Source: Neolewinella aquimaris
Lineage (GTDB): Bacteria > Bacteroidota > Bacteroidia > Chitinophagales > Saprospiraceae
Reading direction: 5' to 3'
Length of the DNA stretch: 64,000 nucleotides
Assembly: GCF_014197245.1 (NCBI RefSeq)
Contig: NZ_JACIFF010000008.1
Span: 124,001-188,000, forward strand
Made by a program: the position numbers and the translations under genes. Position 1 is the first letter of the stretch. Each line of letters begins with the position of its first letter. This document shows, one piece after another, positions 28,018 to 36,770 of the stretch. Below the pieces are notes generated by a model. The model was not told the origin of the DNA. It saw nothing but the letters and a program-made list of their open reading frames with translations, and searched no databases.

Positions 28018-29151
28018 ATGAGATCCTTCTCCTTCCTCCTATCGCTACTTCTGCTGACCGCCTGCGGAAGCGGTGACGAGACCCTCGCCACCGAGGTCCC
28101 GGTGCGGGCGGTACGCGCCGGCTACGTCACGGTCGACGACGGCAGCAGCTCCCGGGTATTCAGCGGTGTTGCCGAAGCGGCGGGACGCACGCCCCTCTCC
28201 TTCCGCGTCGGCGGTACCATTCGCCAGTTGCCGGTCACCCTCGGTCAGCGGGTAGGACGGGGCCAACTGATCGCCACCCTCGACCCGGCCGACTTCGTCG
28301 TGCAACAGTCGCAGGCCACCGCTCAGCGCCAGACCAGCCGGGCCCAGCTCGAGAGCGCCGAAACCCAGCTTATCGCCGCCCAGGCCGCCTACGAACGCAC
28401 CTCCAAACTGTACGAGAACAACAGCGTATCCCTGAGTCAATTCGAGCAGGCCCGCAGCCAGTACCAGACCGCTCGCGCCCAGGTGGAGGCATCCCGCAGC
28501 CAGCTGGAAGCCAGTGGAGCGCAGGTCCGCGCGGCCAGCAACCAGGTTTCCTACACCCGGCTGACGGCCCCCTTCGCCGGCGTCATCACCGAAAAACACG
28601 TCGAGGCCAACGAATTCGCCCCCTCGGGTACGGCCATCGTCACCCTGAGTACCGAGCGCGACCCCGAAGTGGAGGTCAACGTACCGGAAGACGTGATCGC
28701 GAGTCTGGCCGCCGGCCAGGCCGTGGAGATTACCTTTTCGTCCATTCCGGGTAAGACGTTTGCAGGAACCATCTCCGAGGTAGCCTTCGCGGCCGCCGGC
28801 TCGCCCAGCTATCCGGTCACCATCACCGTGGTCGACGAAGACGAATCCATCCGACCGGGCATGGCCGCCAACGTCCGCTTCACCTTCGGGGCCGCCGGAG
28901 AAGCGCGCGATAGCCTGCTGCTTACTCCCACCGAATCGGTTTCCGAAGGACCCGACGGCAAATTCGTTTTCCTGCTCGTGCCCACCGACACTTCCGACCA
29001 CTACGTAGCCCGCCGTACCGCGATCACCATCGGTGAGTTTTACAACAAGGGGTTCGCCGTTCGTGAAGGCCTGAAGGAGGGTGACCTGGTCGCCACCGCC
29101 GGACTGAAGCAGCTGCTCGACGGCATGCAGGTCCGCCTCCTGTCCAATTAA
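28018..29151 (+). CDS. RND efflux periplasmic adaptor (membrane fusion) lipoprotein
   Basis: A 377-aa adaptor anchored by a lipid (SFLLSLLLLTACGSGDE). It shows the usual order: barrel-sandwich half (LSFRVGGTIRQLPVTLGQRV), alpha hairpin rich in Gln and Ala (residues about 95-175, QAAYERTSKLYENNSVSLSQ), second lipoyl half (YTRLTAPFAGVITEKHVEAN) and beta-barrel/MP domains (GMAANVRFTFG, AVREGLKEGDLVATAGL). It bridges the inner-membrane pump at 29181 and the TolC-type channel at 25627. Spacing to both neighbours is about 30 nt, so one operon. Confidence 0.93.
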   Translation: MRSFSFLLSLLLLTACGSGDETLATEVPVRAVRAGYVTVDDGSSSRVFSGVAEAAGRTPLSFRVGGTIRQLPVTLGQRVGRGQLIATLDPADFVVQQSQATAQRQTSRAQLESAETQLIAAQAAYERTSKLYENNSVSLSQFEQARSQYQTARAQVEASRSQLEASGAQVRAASNQVSYTRLTAPFAGVITEKHVEANEFAPSGTAIVTLSTERDPEVEVNVPEDVIASLAAGQAVEITFSSIPGKTFAGTISEVAFAAAGSPSYPVTITVVDEDESIRPGMAANVRFTFGAAGEARDSLLLTPTESVSEGPDGKFVFLLVPTDTSDHYVARRTAITIGEFYNKGFAVREGLKEGDLVATAGLKQLLDGMQVRLLSN

Positions 29152-29180
29152 TCTAACCCGCGCCGCTAAACGCCTCCCCC

Positions 29181-32100
29181 ATGAACATCGCGAAAGTCGC
29201 CATTGAAAATAACCGGGTCACCATCCTGCTCGTCCTGGTGGTCGCCCTAATGGGCCTGATCGGGTACAGCCAACTGAGTCGCAACGACATGCCGCCCTTC
29301 ACCATCCGGGTGGCCACGGTGGTCTCCTCCTTCCCCGGGGCCAGCCCCGACCGCATCGAGGAACTGATCACCGAACGCATCGAGCAGGTAGCCCAGGAAA
29401 TGGCCGAGGTCGACCAGATCACCAGCGAGAGCCGCACCGGCCTCAGCATCGTAAGCATCGAACTCGACCCCAGCGTGCGGGCCGAAGACATGCAACCCGT
29501 ATGGGACCGCCTGCGCCGCAAGATCGATCAACTGCGCCCCGACCTACCCGATGGACTGCGCAGCATCGAAGTAAAGGACGACGACATCGGGGTGGTGTAC
29601 GGCATCCAGGTGGGCCTCTCCGGCTCGGGCTATACCCTCAGCGAACTGGAAGATGCCGCCGAGGACATTCGCGACGACCTCGTCAAGCTCGACGATGCCG
29701 CCGAAGTGGAAATCAGCGGCATGCGGCAGGAGCAGATCTTTGTCGAATTCGACAACGCCCGGCTGGCCCGCTACGGACTGTCGGCCAATGAGCTCCAAAA
29801 CACGATCTCCGCCACGAACATCGTCTTCGCGGGCGGCGACGTGATCCTCGGCGACCAGCGCGTCGTCCTGGAGCCCACCGGAAATTTCGAAAGCCTGGAC
29901 GACTTGGCCAATACCGTCGTCCGCCTGAATGCCAACCAGTCGGCCAAACTCGGCGACATCGCCACCATCAGTCGGGGATACGCCTCCCCGGCCGAGCGAC
30001 TGGTCCGCCTCGGTGGTGAAATGGGCCTGGTCGTGGGCGTGGCCGTCAAGGACGGCGCCAACCTGGTCCAGCTGGGCGAGCAGATCGACGAGCGGCTGGT
30101 TTACTTCAACCAGACCCTCCCCGTCGGGATGGAAGTGCGGCGGATCGCCAGTCAGGACGCCTTCGTTCAGGACAGCGTCGACGGCTTCCTCTCCAACGTA
30201 CTCCAGTCGGTCGCCATCGTGCTGGCCGTCATGTTTCTCTTTCTCGGCTGGCGCACGGGACTGGTCGTAGCCAGCCTGATCCCCCTGGCCATCGTTATGA
30301 CACTGCTGCTCATGAACGTCTTCGACGTGGGACTGAACAAGGTCTCCCTCGCCGCCCTCATCATGGCCCTGGGGATGCTGGTCGACAACGCCATCGTGAT
30401 TTCCGAGGCGATGATGGTGGGCATCGACTCCGGCCTGTCGCCGCGCAAGGCCGCTTACCGGGCCACCAGTGAACTGGGCATTCCGCTGCTCATTTCCTCC
30501 CTCACCACCTCGGCCGCCTTCCTCGCCTTCTTCCTGGCCGAGAATACGATGGGCGAGATCATGGGTCCGCTGTTCATCGTCATTTCCTTTGCCCTGCTGA
30601 GCAGCTGGATCATGGCCATGACCGTCGTTACTATGCTCGGCGTCGCGCTGATCCGGGTTAAGAAGGCAGATGGCGGGGACGCAGGAGCAACGGAAGAACC
30701 GGAAGCGGTCAAACGCAGTGGCTTTGAGCGCCTCAACGAACATTACGGCAACCTGATCTACCGCGCCCTGAAACATCCCTGGCTTACCCTGGGACTGGTG
30801 GGAGGACTCTTCGTCGTCAGCCTCTCCCTCTTCGGGCGCCTGCCCTTCATCTTCTTCCCCGACAGCGACCGCAACCTGCTCACGATGAACGTCGAACTGC
30901 CGCAGGGCACCGACATCGACCGTACGGCGGAGGTAGTGGCCCGCATCGAAACCTATATCAATGAAGAGTTACTGGCAGTCGATGCGGATGATTACGGCAT
31001 CACCGATTTCACCAGCTTCATCGGGGAGGGCCCGAAGAGCTACGACCTCGGCTACCAACCCGGTGAGGCCAACAGCGGCTACGCCCACCTGCTGCTGAAC
31101 ACCAGCCGCTTCGAGGCCAACCAGTCGATCATCCAGCAACTGGAGCACTTCGGCGAAGTCAACTTCCCCGACGCCGACATCACCGTCGGCTCCCTCTCCG
31201 GGGGCGGGGGCGGAGGTGCCGACGTGGCCGTACGCATCAGCGGTCCCGATGCCGATGAGCTCTACCGCATCTCCGACGACGTCAAGGCCATCCTGGCCGG
31301 TATGCCCATCGCCACGAATATTTCCGACGACTGGGGCCCGAAGAGCAAGAAGGTCGTGATCGACATCGACCAGGACAAGGCCAACCTGGCCGGAGTAACC
31401 AACCAGGACATCGCCGTCTCCCTCCGCACCAACGTGAGCGGCTATACGGCCGGCAGCTACCGGGAGGCCGACGAGTCGCTGCCCATCGTTATGCGCGGGA
31501 CGGGTGCCGAAACCTACGAAGTGCAGGATTTGGCGGGACTCAACGTGTACGCCCAGGGCAACGGAAACAACGTCCCCCTGGCTCAAGTGGCCGACGTGAA
31601 GGTCGACTGGCAGTACGCCAAGATCAAGCGGCGCGACCTCTTTCGTACGCTGACCGTACAGGCGGACGCCACCATCGGCAAGACCGCCACCGACGTCACC
31701 TCCGCACTCACCCCCCAGCTCGACGAACTGGCCCGCACCTGGCCCGTAGGCTACCACTACGACCTGGGGGGCGAGTCGGAGCGCAGCCGCAAGGCCATGG
31801 GCGCGGTGGTCGACAAACTTCCTTTGGCGGGCTTCATCATCCTCGTCCTGCTCATGCTGCAATTCAACAGCTTCCGCAAGACGGGCATCGTACTCCTGAC
31901 CATCCCGCTCGGCCTCATCGGCGTCATCTTCGGACTCCTCCTTTTCCAGAGCTACTTCGGCTTCATGGCCTTCATGGGGGTGATCTCCCTGGCGGGTATT
32001 CTGATCAACAATGCCATCGTGCTCATCGACCGCATCGAACTCGAGGAGCGGGAGGGCAAGACCGAATTCCGCGCCATCATCGACGCCTGTAAGCAGCGCT

Positions 32101-32315
32101 TCCGGCCTATCCTGCTCACTACCTTCACCACCGCCCTGGGCCTCATCCCCCTTTACCTCGGGGGCGGACTCATGTGGGAACCGATGGCGGTAGCGATCAT
32201 GGTCGGCCTCCTGTTCGCAACGGTGATCACCCTGCTTTTCGTACCCGTTACCTATAAGCTGCTGTTCCGGATCAAGGAGCGGAAGCCCATTGACCCGAAC
32301 TCGGACTTAGTCTAA
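29181..32315 (+). CDS. RND-family efflux pump, inner-membrane transporter
   Basis: A 1044-aa AcrB/HAE1-like proton-driven transporter with 12 expected membrane helices and two large periplasmic loops. Landmarks: NRVTILLVLVVALMGLIGYS (TM1), SSFPGASPDRIEELIT, MFLFLGWRTGLVVASLIPLA, and the proton relay helix AALIMALGMLVDNAIVISEA. Further on are GLIPLYLGGGLMWEPMAVAI and the glycine loop SGGGGGGADVAVRISG. The cytoplasmic linker (KKADGGDAGATEEPEAVKR) contains one of the dispersed GC-rich words. Third gene of the operon; the substrate cannot be told from sequence. Confidence 0.95.
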   Translation: MNIAKVAIENNRVTILLVLVVALMGLIGYSQLSRNDMPPFTIRVATVVSSFPGASPDRIEELITERIEQVAQEMAEVDQITSESRTGLSIVSIELDPSVRAEDMQPVWDRLRRKIDQLRPDLPDGLRSIEVKDDDIGVVYGIQVGLSGSGYTLSELEDAAEDIRDDLVKLDDAAEVEISGMRQEQIFVEFDNARLARYGLSANELQNTISATNIVFAGGDVILGDQRVVLEPTGNFESLDDLANTVVRLNANQSAKLGDIATISRGYASPAERLVRLGGEMGLVVGVAVKDGANLVQLGEQIDERLVYFNQTLPVGMEVRRIASQDAFVQDSVDGFLSNVLQSVAIVLAVMFLFLGWRTGLVVASLIPLAIVMTLLLMNVFDVGLNKVSLAALIMALGMLVDNAIVISEAMMVGIDSGLSPRKAAYRATSELGIPLLISSLTTSAAFLAFFLAENTMGEIMGPLFIVISFALLSSWIMAMTVVTMLGVALIRVKKADGGDAGATEEPEAVKRSGFERLNEHYGNLIYRALKHPWLTLGLVGGLFVVSLSLFGRLPFIFFPDSDRNLLTMNVELPQGTDIDRTAEVVARIETYINEELLAVDADDYGITDFTSFIGEGPKSYDLGYQPGEANSGYAHLLLNTSRFEANQSIIQQLEHFGEVNFPDADITVGSLSGGGGGGADVAVRISGPDADELYRISDDVKAILAGMPIATNISDDWGPKSKKVVIDIDQDKANLAGVTNQDIAVSLRTNVSGYTAGSYREADESLPIVMRGTGAETYEVQDLAGLNVYAQGNGNNVPLAQVADVKVDWQYAKIKRRDLFRTLTVQADATIGKTATDVTSALTPQLDELARTWPVGYHYDLGGESERSRKAMGAVVDKLPLAGFIILVLLMLQFNSFRKTGIVLLTIPLGLIGVIFGLLLFQSYFGFMAFMGVISLAGILINNAIVLIDRIELEEREGKTEFRAIIDACKQRFRPILLTTFTTALGLIPLYLGGGLMWEPMAVAIMVGLLFATVITLLFVPVTYKLLFRIKERKPIDPNSDLV

Positions 32316-32348
32316 TGTCTTCACCTATCGCACCAACTAAAGTCAGTC

Positions 32349-32852
32349 ATGAATAACCAAAATCCCGATACCACCGCCAACAATTCAATCCGGGACATCA
32401 AGCAACGGGTGGAAGAGATCGGCATCTTCTACGAACAGACCACCCTCACCCCCATGGAAGCACGAGTGTTTGCCCTACTCCTGCTCGCTGACCCGCCGGA
32501 GATGGACTTTTTCGCCATTCAGGATTTTCTGCAGGCCAGCAAGAGCACGATCAGCAATGCACTCAAGCGACTGATGAACGAAGGTCGGGTCGACTATATC
32601 ACCAAACCCGGCGACCGCAAGCGGTACTTTCGGGTAAGCGTGCTCCGGTGGCTGGAGCAAATTCAGGAGTCATTTGCCTCGGTGGGGCCCTTCGTATCCA
32701 CACTGAATAAAGTCATCGACCTACGCAAAGACACCAACAGCCCCGAGTTCAACCGGGAACTGCTCTACATTAAGGACTACTTTCTCTTCCTCAAGGAGGA
32801 GCTTCCGCGCATCCAGGCTAAGTGGAACGAGCGCAAGCGATCCGCTGACTAA
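32349..32852 (+). CDS. GbsR/MarR-family transcriptional regulator
   Basis: A 167-aa winged-helix regulator of the GbsR/MarR type. TPMEARVFALLLLADPPEMD leads into the helix-turn-helix FFAIQDFLQASKSTISNALK and the wing YITKPGDRKRYFRVS, followed by a long dimerisation helix region (LRKDTNSPEFNRELLYIKDY). Last gene of the efflux operon, 34 nt after the pump gene. It is therefore the likely local repressor of the operon, perhaps released by a pump substrate. No operator was identified. Confidence 0.9.
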   Translation: MNNQNPDTTANNSIRDIKQRVEEIGIFYEQTTLTPMEARVFALLLLADPPEMDFFAIQDFLQASKSTISNALKRLMNEGRVDYITKPGDRKRYFRVSVLRWLEQIQESFASVGPFVSTLNKVIDLRKDTNSPEFNRELLYIKDYFLFLKEELPRIQAKWNERKRSAD

Positions 32853-32890
32853 TCAACCTCAAAAAGAACCTCCTCACCAACTTTGCCCCC

Positions 32891-33556
32891 ATGCCCCTTT
32901 CCCCCATCCTCACCGGCGCCAGCGGCATGGTTGGCCGCGCTGTCCTGCTGGAGTGTTTAGACAACCCCAACGTCGAACGCATCGTCATGATCAACCGCCA
33001 CCCGGTCGACGTGCACCACCCTAAGTTGACGGAAATCATCCACGCCGATTTTTCCGACATCGAACCCCTTCGCGAGCAGTTGCGCGGCTACGACGCCTGC
33101 TTCTACTGTGCCGGCGTATCGGCCGTGGGTAAGTCGGAGGAGGAATACACCCGCCTGACCTACGCGCTGGTCGTCTCCTTCGCCCGTACGCTTTGCGAAC
33201 TGAACCCCGGCCTGGTATTCACCTACGTTTCCGGCATGGGCACCGACGTCAACGGCCGCCAGATGTGGGCCCGGGTCAAGGGCCGCACCGAAGTGAAATT
33301 GCTCAATGTCGGCTTCCGCGACGCCTACATGTTCCGCCTCGGCATGCTCCTGCCCGAACGCGACCTGCCCATGAAGACCGCCTGGGTCGCCGCCATGTAC
33401 CGAATCCTCAAACCCCTGGCTCCCCTGCTGCGCCGCTTCAGTTGGGCCACCACCGACAAGAAACTAGGCCGGGCCATGATCATCGTCGCCCTCCACCCGC
33501 AGGAAGAAAAGATCCTGGAGAGTACGGACATCAACCGCCTCGTCACGCTGGCGTAA
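32891..33556 (+). CDS. NAD(P)-binding epimerase-like protein (HTATIP2-like SDR)
   Basis: A 221-aa atypical short-chain dehydrogenase. The Rossmann motif TGASGMVGRAVLLECLDN is at the N-terminus, then IVMINRHPVD, DACFYCAGVSAVGKSEEEY, FTYVSGMGTD and RVKGRTEVKL (the RVKGxxE in place of YxxxK is typical of HTATIP2-like members). AACTTTG lies five bases before the ATG, so it may have its own leaderless transcript separate from the efflux operon (39 nt gap). Substrate unknown. Confidence 0.85.
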   Translation: MPLSPILTGASGMVGRAVLLECLDNPNVERIVMINRHPVDVHHPKLTEIIHADFSDIEPLREQLRGYDACFYCAGVSAVGKSEEEYTRLTYALVVSFARTLCELNPGLVFTYVSGMGTDVNGRQMWARVKGRTEVKLLNVGFRDAYMFRLGMLLPERDLPMKTAWVAAMYRILKPLAPLLRRFSWATTDKKLGRAMIIVALHPQEEKILESTDINRLVTLA

Positions 33557-33561
33557 CCACA

Positions 33562-34641
33562 TCACCCCGCACTGAGGGGGGTCGGACGCTGAACGCCAAT
33601 TACGGTGAGGTTTTCCTGCTTGCCGGTCAGTTCCACCGGGGGGTATTCGCGCAGGGTGTACTCCTTCTCCAGTTGCAGGCGGTCGGCCAGCACCGCCGAT
33701 ACCAGCAGTTGCTCTTCGAGTTCGTTGCACTTGCCCTGAATCCTGGCCGTGGTGTTAAGCACGTCGCCGTGGTAGGCCAGGTCGCGTTTGAGAATGCCCA
33801 CCTCGGCTACGGTGGTCCGCCCCAGGTGGCCGCCGGCCTTGAAGAAGGGTTGTAACCCGTAGGTAGCCTGGTAATAGTCCGACCGCCCGGCCAGGGTGTC
33901 CACGAACTGAAAAAATGCGGCGACGCAGTTGTTGTTTCGGCTGCCCTGCGCCGGTTTCCAGCACAGGATCACTTCGTCGCCCACGTACTGGTAAATTTCC
34001 GCGCGGTGGCGCTCGACCGCTTCGGTAACGTCGGCAAAGCAGTCCTGAATCAGCCGACTGAACGCCACGTGCCCCAGCTGCTCGGCAATACTGGTCGACG
34101 ACCGCAAATCGATGAACAAAAAGATCCGCTCCTCCTCGCGGGGATGGTGGTAGCGACCCAGCAACATATTGCCCAGAATTCCCGGCCCCAGTTTCCGCTG
34201 CATCCGCTGAAAGAGGGTGATCAACAAACTGATTAGGCTGATGTACACCAGCACCAGGAACATCAGCTTACTGAACAGAAATTCCCGCAGCGTCACATCG
34301 TCGGTCACACTCGGATTCATAAAGGGATATAGGTACACGGCTACCGCGAAAAAGGCCAGCATCAGCACCAGGATCAGCACCAACTTCACCGCGGCCCACC
34401 GCAAAAAAGACAGGCGCTCGAAGAATTGCCGGTCCATCAGTAGCTCGATCGCGAAGTATCCGGTCCCGAGGATCAGCCCCACCGATACGTCGAACCAGGG
34501 TTCGATCAGGCTCTCCGGAGAAATGCCGTACCGGCCCGTCCACCCGTAGTGCCGAATGTAGCCAAACAGGGAAACCGCCACCGTCCAGGTAGCGACCAGC
34601 TGCAACCAAAAAACCAACTTATGCCTGTTGTAAATCGCCAC
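33562..34641 (-). CDS. Membrane-anchored class III adenylate/guanylate cyclase
   Basis: A 359-aa protein with a GTG start. The first 155 residues hold four hydrophobic segments (HKLVFWLQLVATWTVAVSLF; LILVLMLAFFAVAVYLYP; LMFLVLVYISLISLLITLF). The cytoplasmic class III cyclase domain follows: RIFLFIDLRSSTSIAEQLGH with the first metal Asp, YQYVGDEVILCW with the second, and LAYHGDVLNTTARIQGKCNE. It likely makes a cyclic nucleotide second messenger. Convergent with the SDR gene. A -7 box sits five bases before the start codon. Confidence 0.9.
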   Translation of the reverse strand: MAIYNRHKLVFWLQLVATWTVAVSLFGYIRHYGWTGRYGISPESLIEPWFDVSVGLILGTGYFAIELLMDRQFFERLSFLRWAAVKLVLILVLMLAFFAVAVYLYPFMNPSVTDDVTLREFLFSKLMFLVLVYISLISLLITLFQRMQRKLGPGILGNMLLGRYHHPREEERIFLFIDLRSSTSIAEQLGHVAFSRLIQDCFADVTEAVERHRAEIYQYVGDEVILCWKPAQGSRNNNCVAAFFQFVDTLAGRSDYYQATYGLQPFFKAGGHLGRTTVAEVGILKRDLAYHGDVLNTTARIQGKCNELEEQLLVSAVLADRLQLEKEYTLREYPPVELTGKQENLTVIGVQRPTPLSAG

Positions 34642-34646
34642 TCGCG

Positions 34647-34654
34647 TAAAGGTA
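34647..34654 (-). promoter_or_regulatory. -7 box TACCTTTA abutting the cyclase start
   Basis: On the minus strand TACCTTTA is followed by CGCGA and then the GTG start at 34641. The spacing predicts a transcript that begins at or next to the start codon. Confidence 0.45.
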
Positions 34655-34703
34655 GCTTATCAATACGCGCATTCGCAGGGCGGGGCCGCAGGTGCAACGA
34701 AAA

Positions 34704-36083
34704 TCACCGGGAGCCAAGCAAACCGGCAAGCTGCCGCAGGCCAAACAGCCGCAGGAGGAACACCAGTGCCAGTCCGCCGCCACCCAGTAATAAAAAGCCC
34801 GTCAGCCACCCTAGGTCCAGGCGAGTAATCCCCATACCCATCCCCCCCAACACCACCGCCAATAAAAGGAGTCTCCCCCACCCCACCGTGCTCACGGGTA
34901 AGTGCAGCCACCGGTGCGCCAGCCCCGCCTGCACCACCGCCACGAACAGTTGGGTCACCAGTGTCACCGCCGCCGCTCCCGGCGCACCGTAGCGGGGCAG
35001 TACCCAGAAGTTACCCGCCACGTTGAGCAGGATGCCGGCGGCGAAGACGTAGTTCATCCGCCCAATTAATCCCGTAGCCCCGAGCAGGGCACCGTAGGCA
35101 TAATTGAGGCACTGCGCCACGAAGGTGAGGGAAAGAAAAAGCAGGATGACGGCCGTCCGCCCCTCCGCAAAGTCGTACAGCAGCTCCACAATCGGCCCGG
35201 CGTACGCTGCCACCGCAATACTGACCACCAGCCCCCCGCCCACCAGCAAGTGGACGCTGAACCGCAATAGTTCTTCCAACGGCTCCCGCCGCGCGTGCAG
35301 TCGGGCGTACATCGGCAGCAACAGTCCCGCTAGCAACCAGCCGACCGTATTCACCGCATCCAGCAAACGGTACCCCGCGGCGTAGTGCCCGGCAGCCTCC
35401 GCCCCGTCAAGGAGCAACCGCTCGATCATGATCGCATCGGCCCGACTGTACGCCGTCTGCAGTAGTATGGCAATCGCAAATGGTGCCCCCCCACGCAGCA
35501 GCATCCACAGAGTCGCTCGATTAAAACTTGGCCAACGCCGAACCAATTTGCCCCGAAGCAGAATGCCAAGGGCCCCGGCTGTAATTAACCAACACAGCAC
35601 CTGCGCCCCCGCAAAAAAGTGGATGGAAAGCAGCGAAGGAAAAAAGACCAGCACCCCACCCACCAGCGCGATCATGCACACCTTATCCACGATGCTGAAC
35701 CAGCTGTCCAGCGCGTAGCGCCCCAAACCCACCAGGCTCGAACGCAAGTAAAGCACCAGGCTATTGAGCAGCTGACCGGTACCCACTAGCAGCAACAATC
35801 CGATCTCCCAGCCCCGGTACCCCAGTACCCAGCCGGCCAGCAACAGCGCCACAAAAAACACGCCCCCCAGCAAGGTTTTCAGTAGAATGAAGTAAGGAAA
35901 ATACTTCGTCAGCAACTGCCGGTGCCCACTAATGGTCCGGCTGTTATAAAGCTGAAGCCCCGCATCGGCAATCACCTGCAGCAGCATCCCCAGTCCGAGC
36001 AGCGAAAAGTAGAGCCCGTAATCCGCCTCCGGCAGTCGGTTCTGCACCGTACGCTCGATCGCAAACAAGTACACGCCCTTCAC
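34704..36083 (-). CDS. Polysaccharide/oligosaccharide flippase (MATE/Wzx-type)
   Basis: At least 459 aa, a multi-pass membrane protein of the MVF/polysaccharide-biosynthesis superfamily that flips lipid-linked oligosaccharides. Segments such as FAIERTVQNRLPEADYGLYF, FSLLGLGMLLQVIADAGLQL and ADAIMIERLLLDGAEAAGHY are typical of Bacteroidota flippases. The only standard start is the GTG at 36083, which cuts into the first membrane helix. The frame upstream still reads ASFFRNAVLILFLNLG, as in homologues, back to a TGA at 36168, with no ATG, GTG or TTG. A CTG at 36137 is the only near-start codon. An inverted repeat lies at that spot. Confidence 0.85.
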   Translation of the reverse strand: MKGVYLFAIERTVQNRLPEADYGLYFSLLGLGMLLQVIADAGLQLYNSRTISGHRQLLTKYFPYFILLKTLLGGVFFVALLLAGWVLGYRGWEIGLLLLVGTGQLLNSLVLYLRSSLVGLGRYALDSWFSIVDKVCMIALVGGVLVFFPSLLSIHFFAGAQVLCWLITAGALGILLRGKLVRRWPSFNRATLWMLLRGGAPFAIAILLQTAYSRADAIMIERLLLDGAEAAGHYAAGYRLLDAVNTVGWLLAGLLLPMYARLHARREPLEELLRFSVHLLVGGGLVVSIAVAAYAGPIVELLYDFAEGRTAVILLFLSLTFVAQCLNYAYGALLGATGLIGRMNYVFAAGILLNVAGNFWVLPRYGAPGAAAVTLVTQLFVAVVQAGLAHRWLHLPVSTVGWGRLLLLAVVLGGMGMGITRLDLGWLTGFLLLGGGGLALVFLLRLFGLRQLAGLLGSR

Positions 36084-36140
36084 CCCGAGATTGAGGAAGA
36101 GGATGAGGACGGCGTTGCGGAAGAAGGAAGCGAGCAGGGG

Positions 36141-36270
36141 TAGTCGGTTAGTACGTAAGTTCGTTGGTCAATTAGTCGGTTAGTACTTTAGGCGGCTCTA
36201 TATTGGTAGCACCGTCAAAAGTACGCCCCCCCACCCCCAAACTGACGAACGTACTAACCGACTAATTGAC
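36141..36270. repeat. Inverted repeat with GTAC core between flippase and aroQ
   Basis: The 20-bp arms GTCAATTAGTCGGTTAGTAC (36167-36186) and its exact reverse complement (36251-36270) are separated by 64 bp. A further direct copy TAGTCGGTTAGTAC lies at 36141-36154, within the extended flippase frame. The element sits between divergent genes and could form a cruciform. Confidence 0.9.
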
Positions 36271-36294
36271 TAAACCACTAACGAACTCCTCCAC

Positions 36295-36717
36295 ATGCTC
36301 CAAGTCATGATCATCAACGGCCCCAACCTCAACCTGCTCGGACGGCGGCAGCCGGAGATCTACGGGGAAGATACCTTCGACGACTTTATGATCCACCTGA
36401 AGGGGAAGTTCGTGGACTCGGACGTGGAACTGAGCTACTTTCAGACCAACCACGAGGGTGAACTGCTGGACAAGCTGCACGAAATCGGCTGGAACTACGA
36501 CGGCATCGTGCTCAACGCCGGAGCCTATACTCACAGCAGCATTGCCCTGGCGGATGCGGTCGCGGCCATCGAGACGCCGGTGATCGAGGTACACATCAGC
36601 AACGTGCATAAACGGGAAGATTTTCGCCATCATTCCTTTCTTTCACCGGTCTGTGAGGGGGTGATCGTGGGCTTCGGATTGCGCGGCTATGAGCTGGCGG
36701 TGCAGTATTTCGTTTAA
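36295..36717 (+). CDS. aroQ: 3-dehydroquinate dehydratase, type II
   Basis: A 140-aa type II dehydroquinase, third step of the shikimate pathway to aromatic amino acids, a dodecameric cytoplasmic enzyme. Signatures: MIINGPNLNLLGRRQPEIYG with the catalytic Tyr, FQTNHEGELLDKLHE, VLNAGAYTHSSIALADA, VIEVHISNVHKREDFRHHSF with the catalytic His, and GVIVGFGLRGYELAV. Length matches the family. Start 36295 was chosen; Met 36307 is an alternative. Divergent from the flippase, and the BI-1 gene follows 53 nt downstream. Confidence 0.95.
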   Translation: MLQVMIINGPNLNLLGRRQPEIYGEDTFDDFMIHLKGKFVDSDVELSYFQTNHEGELLDKLHEIGWNYDGIVLNAGAYTHSSIALADAVAAIETPVIEVHISNVHKREDFRHHSFLSPVCEGVIVGFGLRGYELAVQYFV

Positions 36718-36770
36718 TGTGCAACGACTTTTCTTGTCAGGCGTTTTATTGACTAACTAACCTTAGATAC

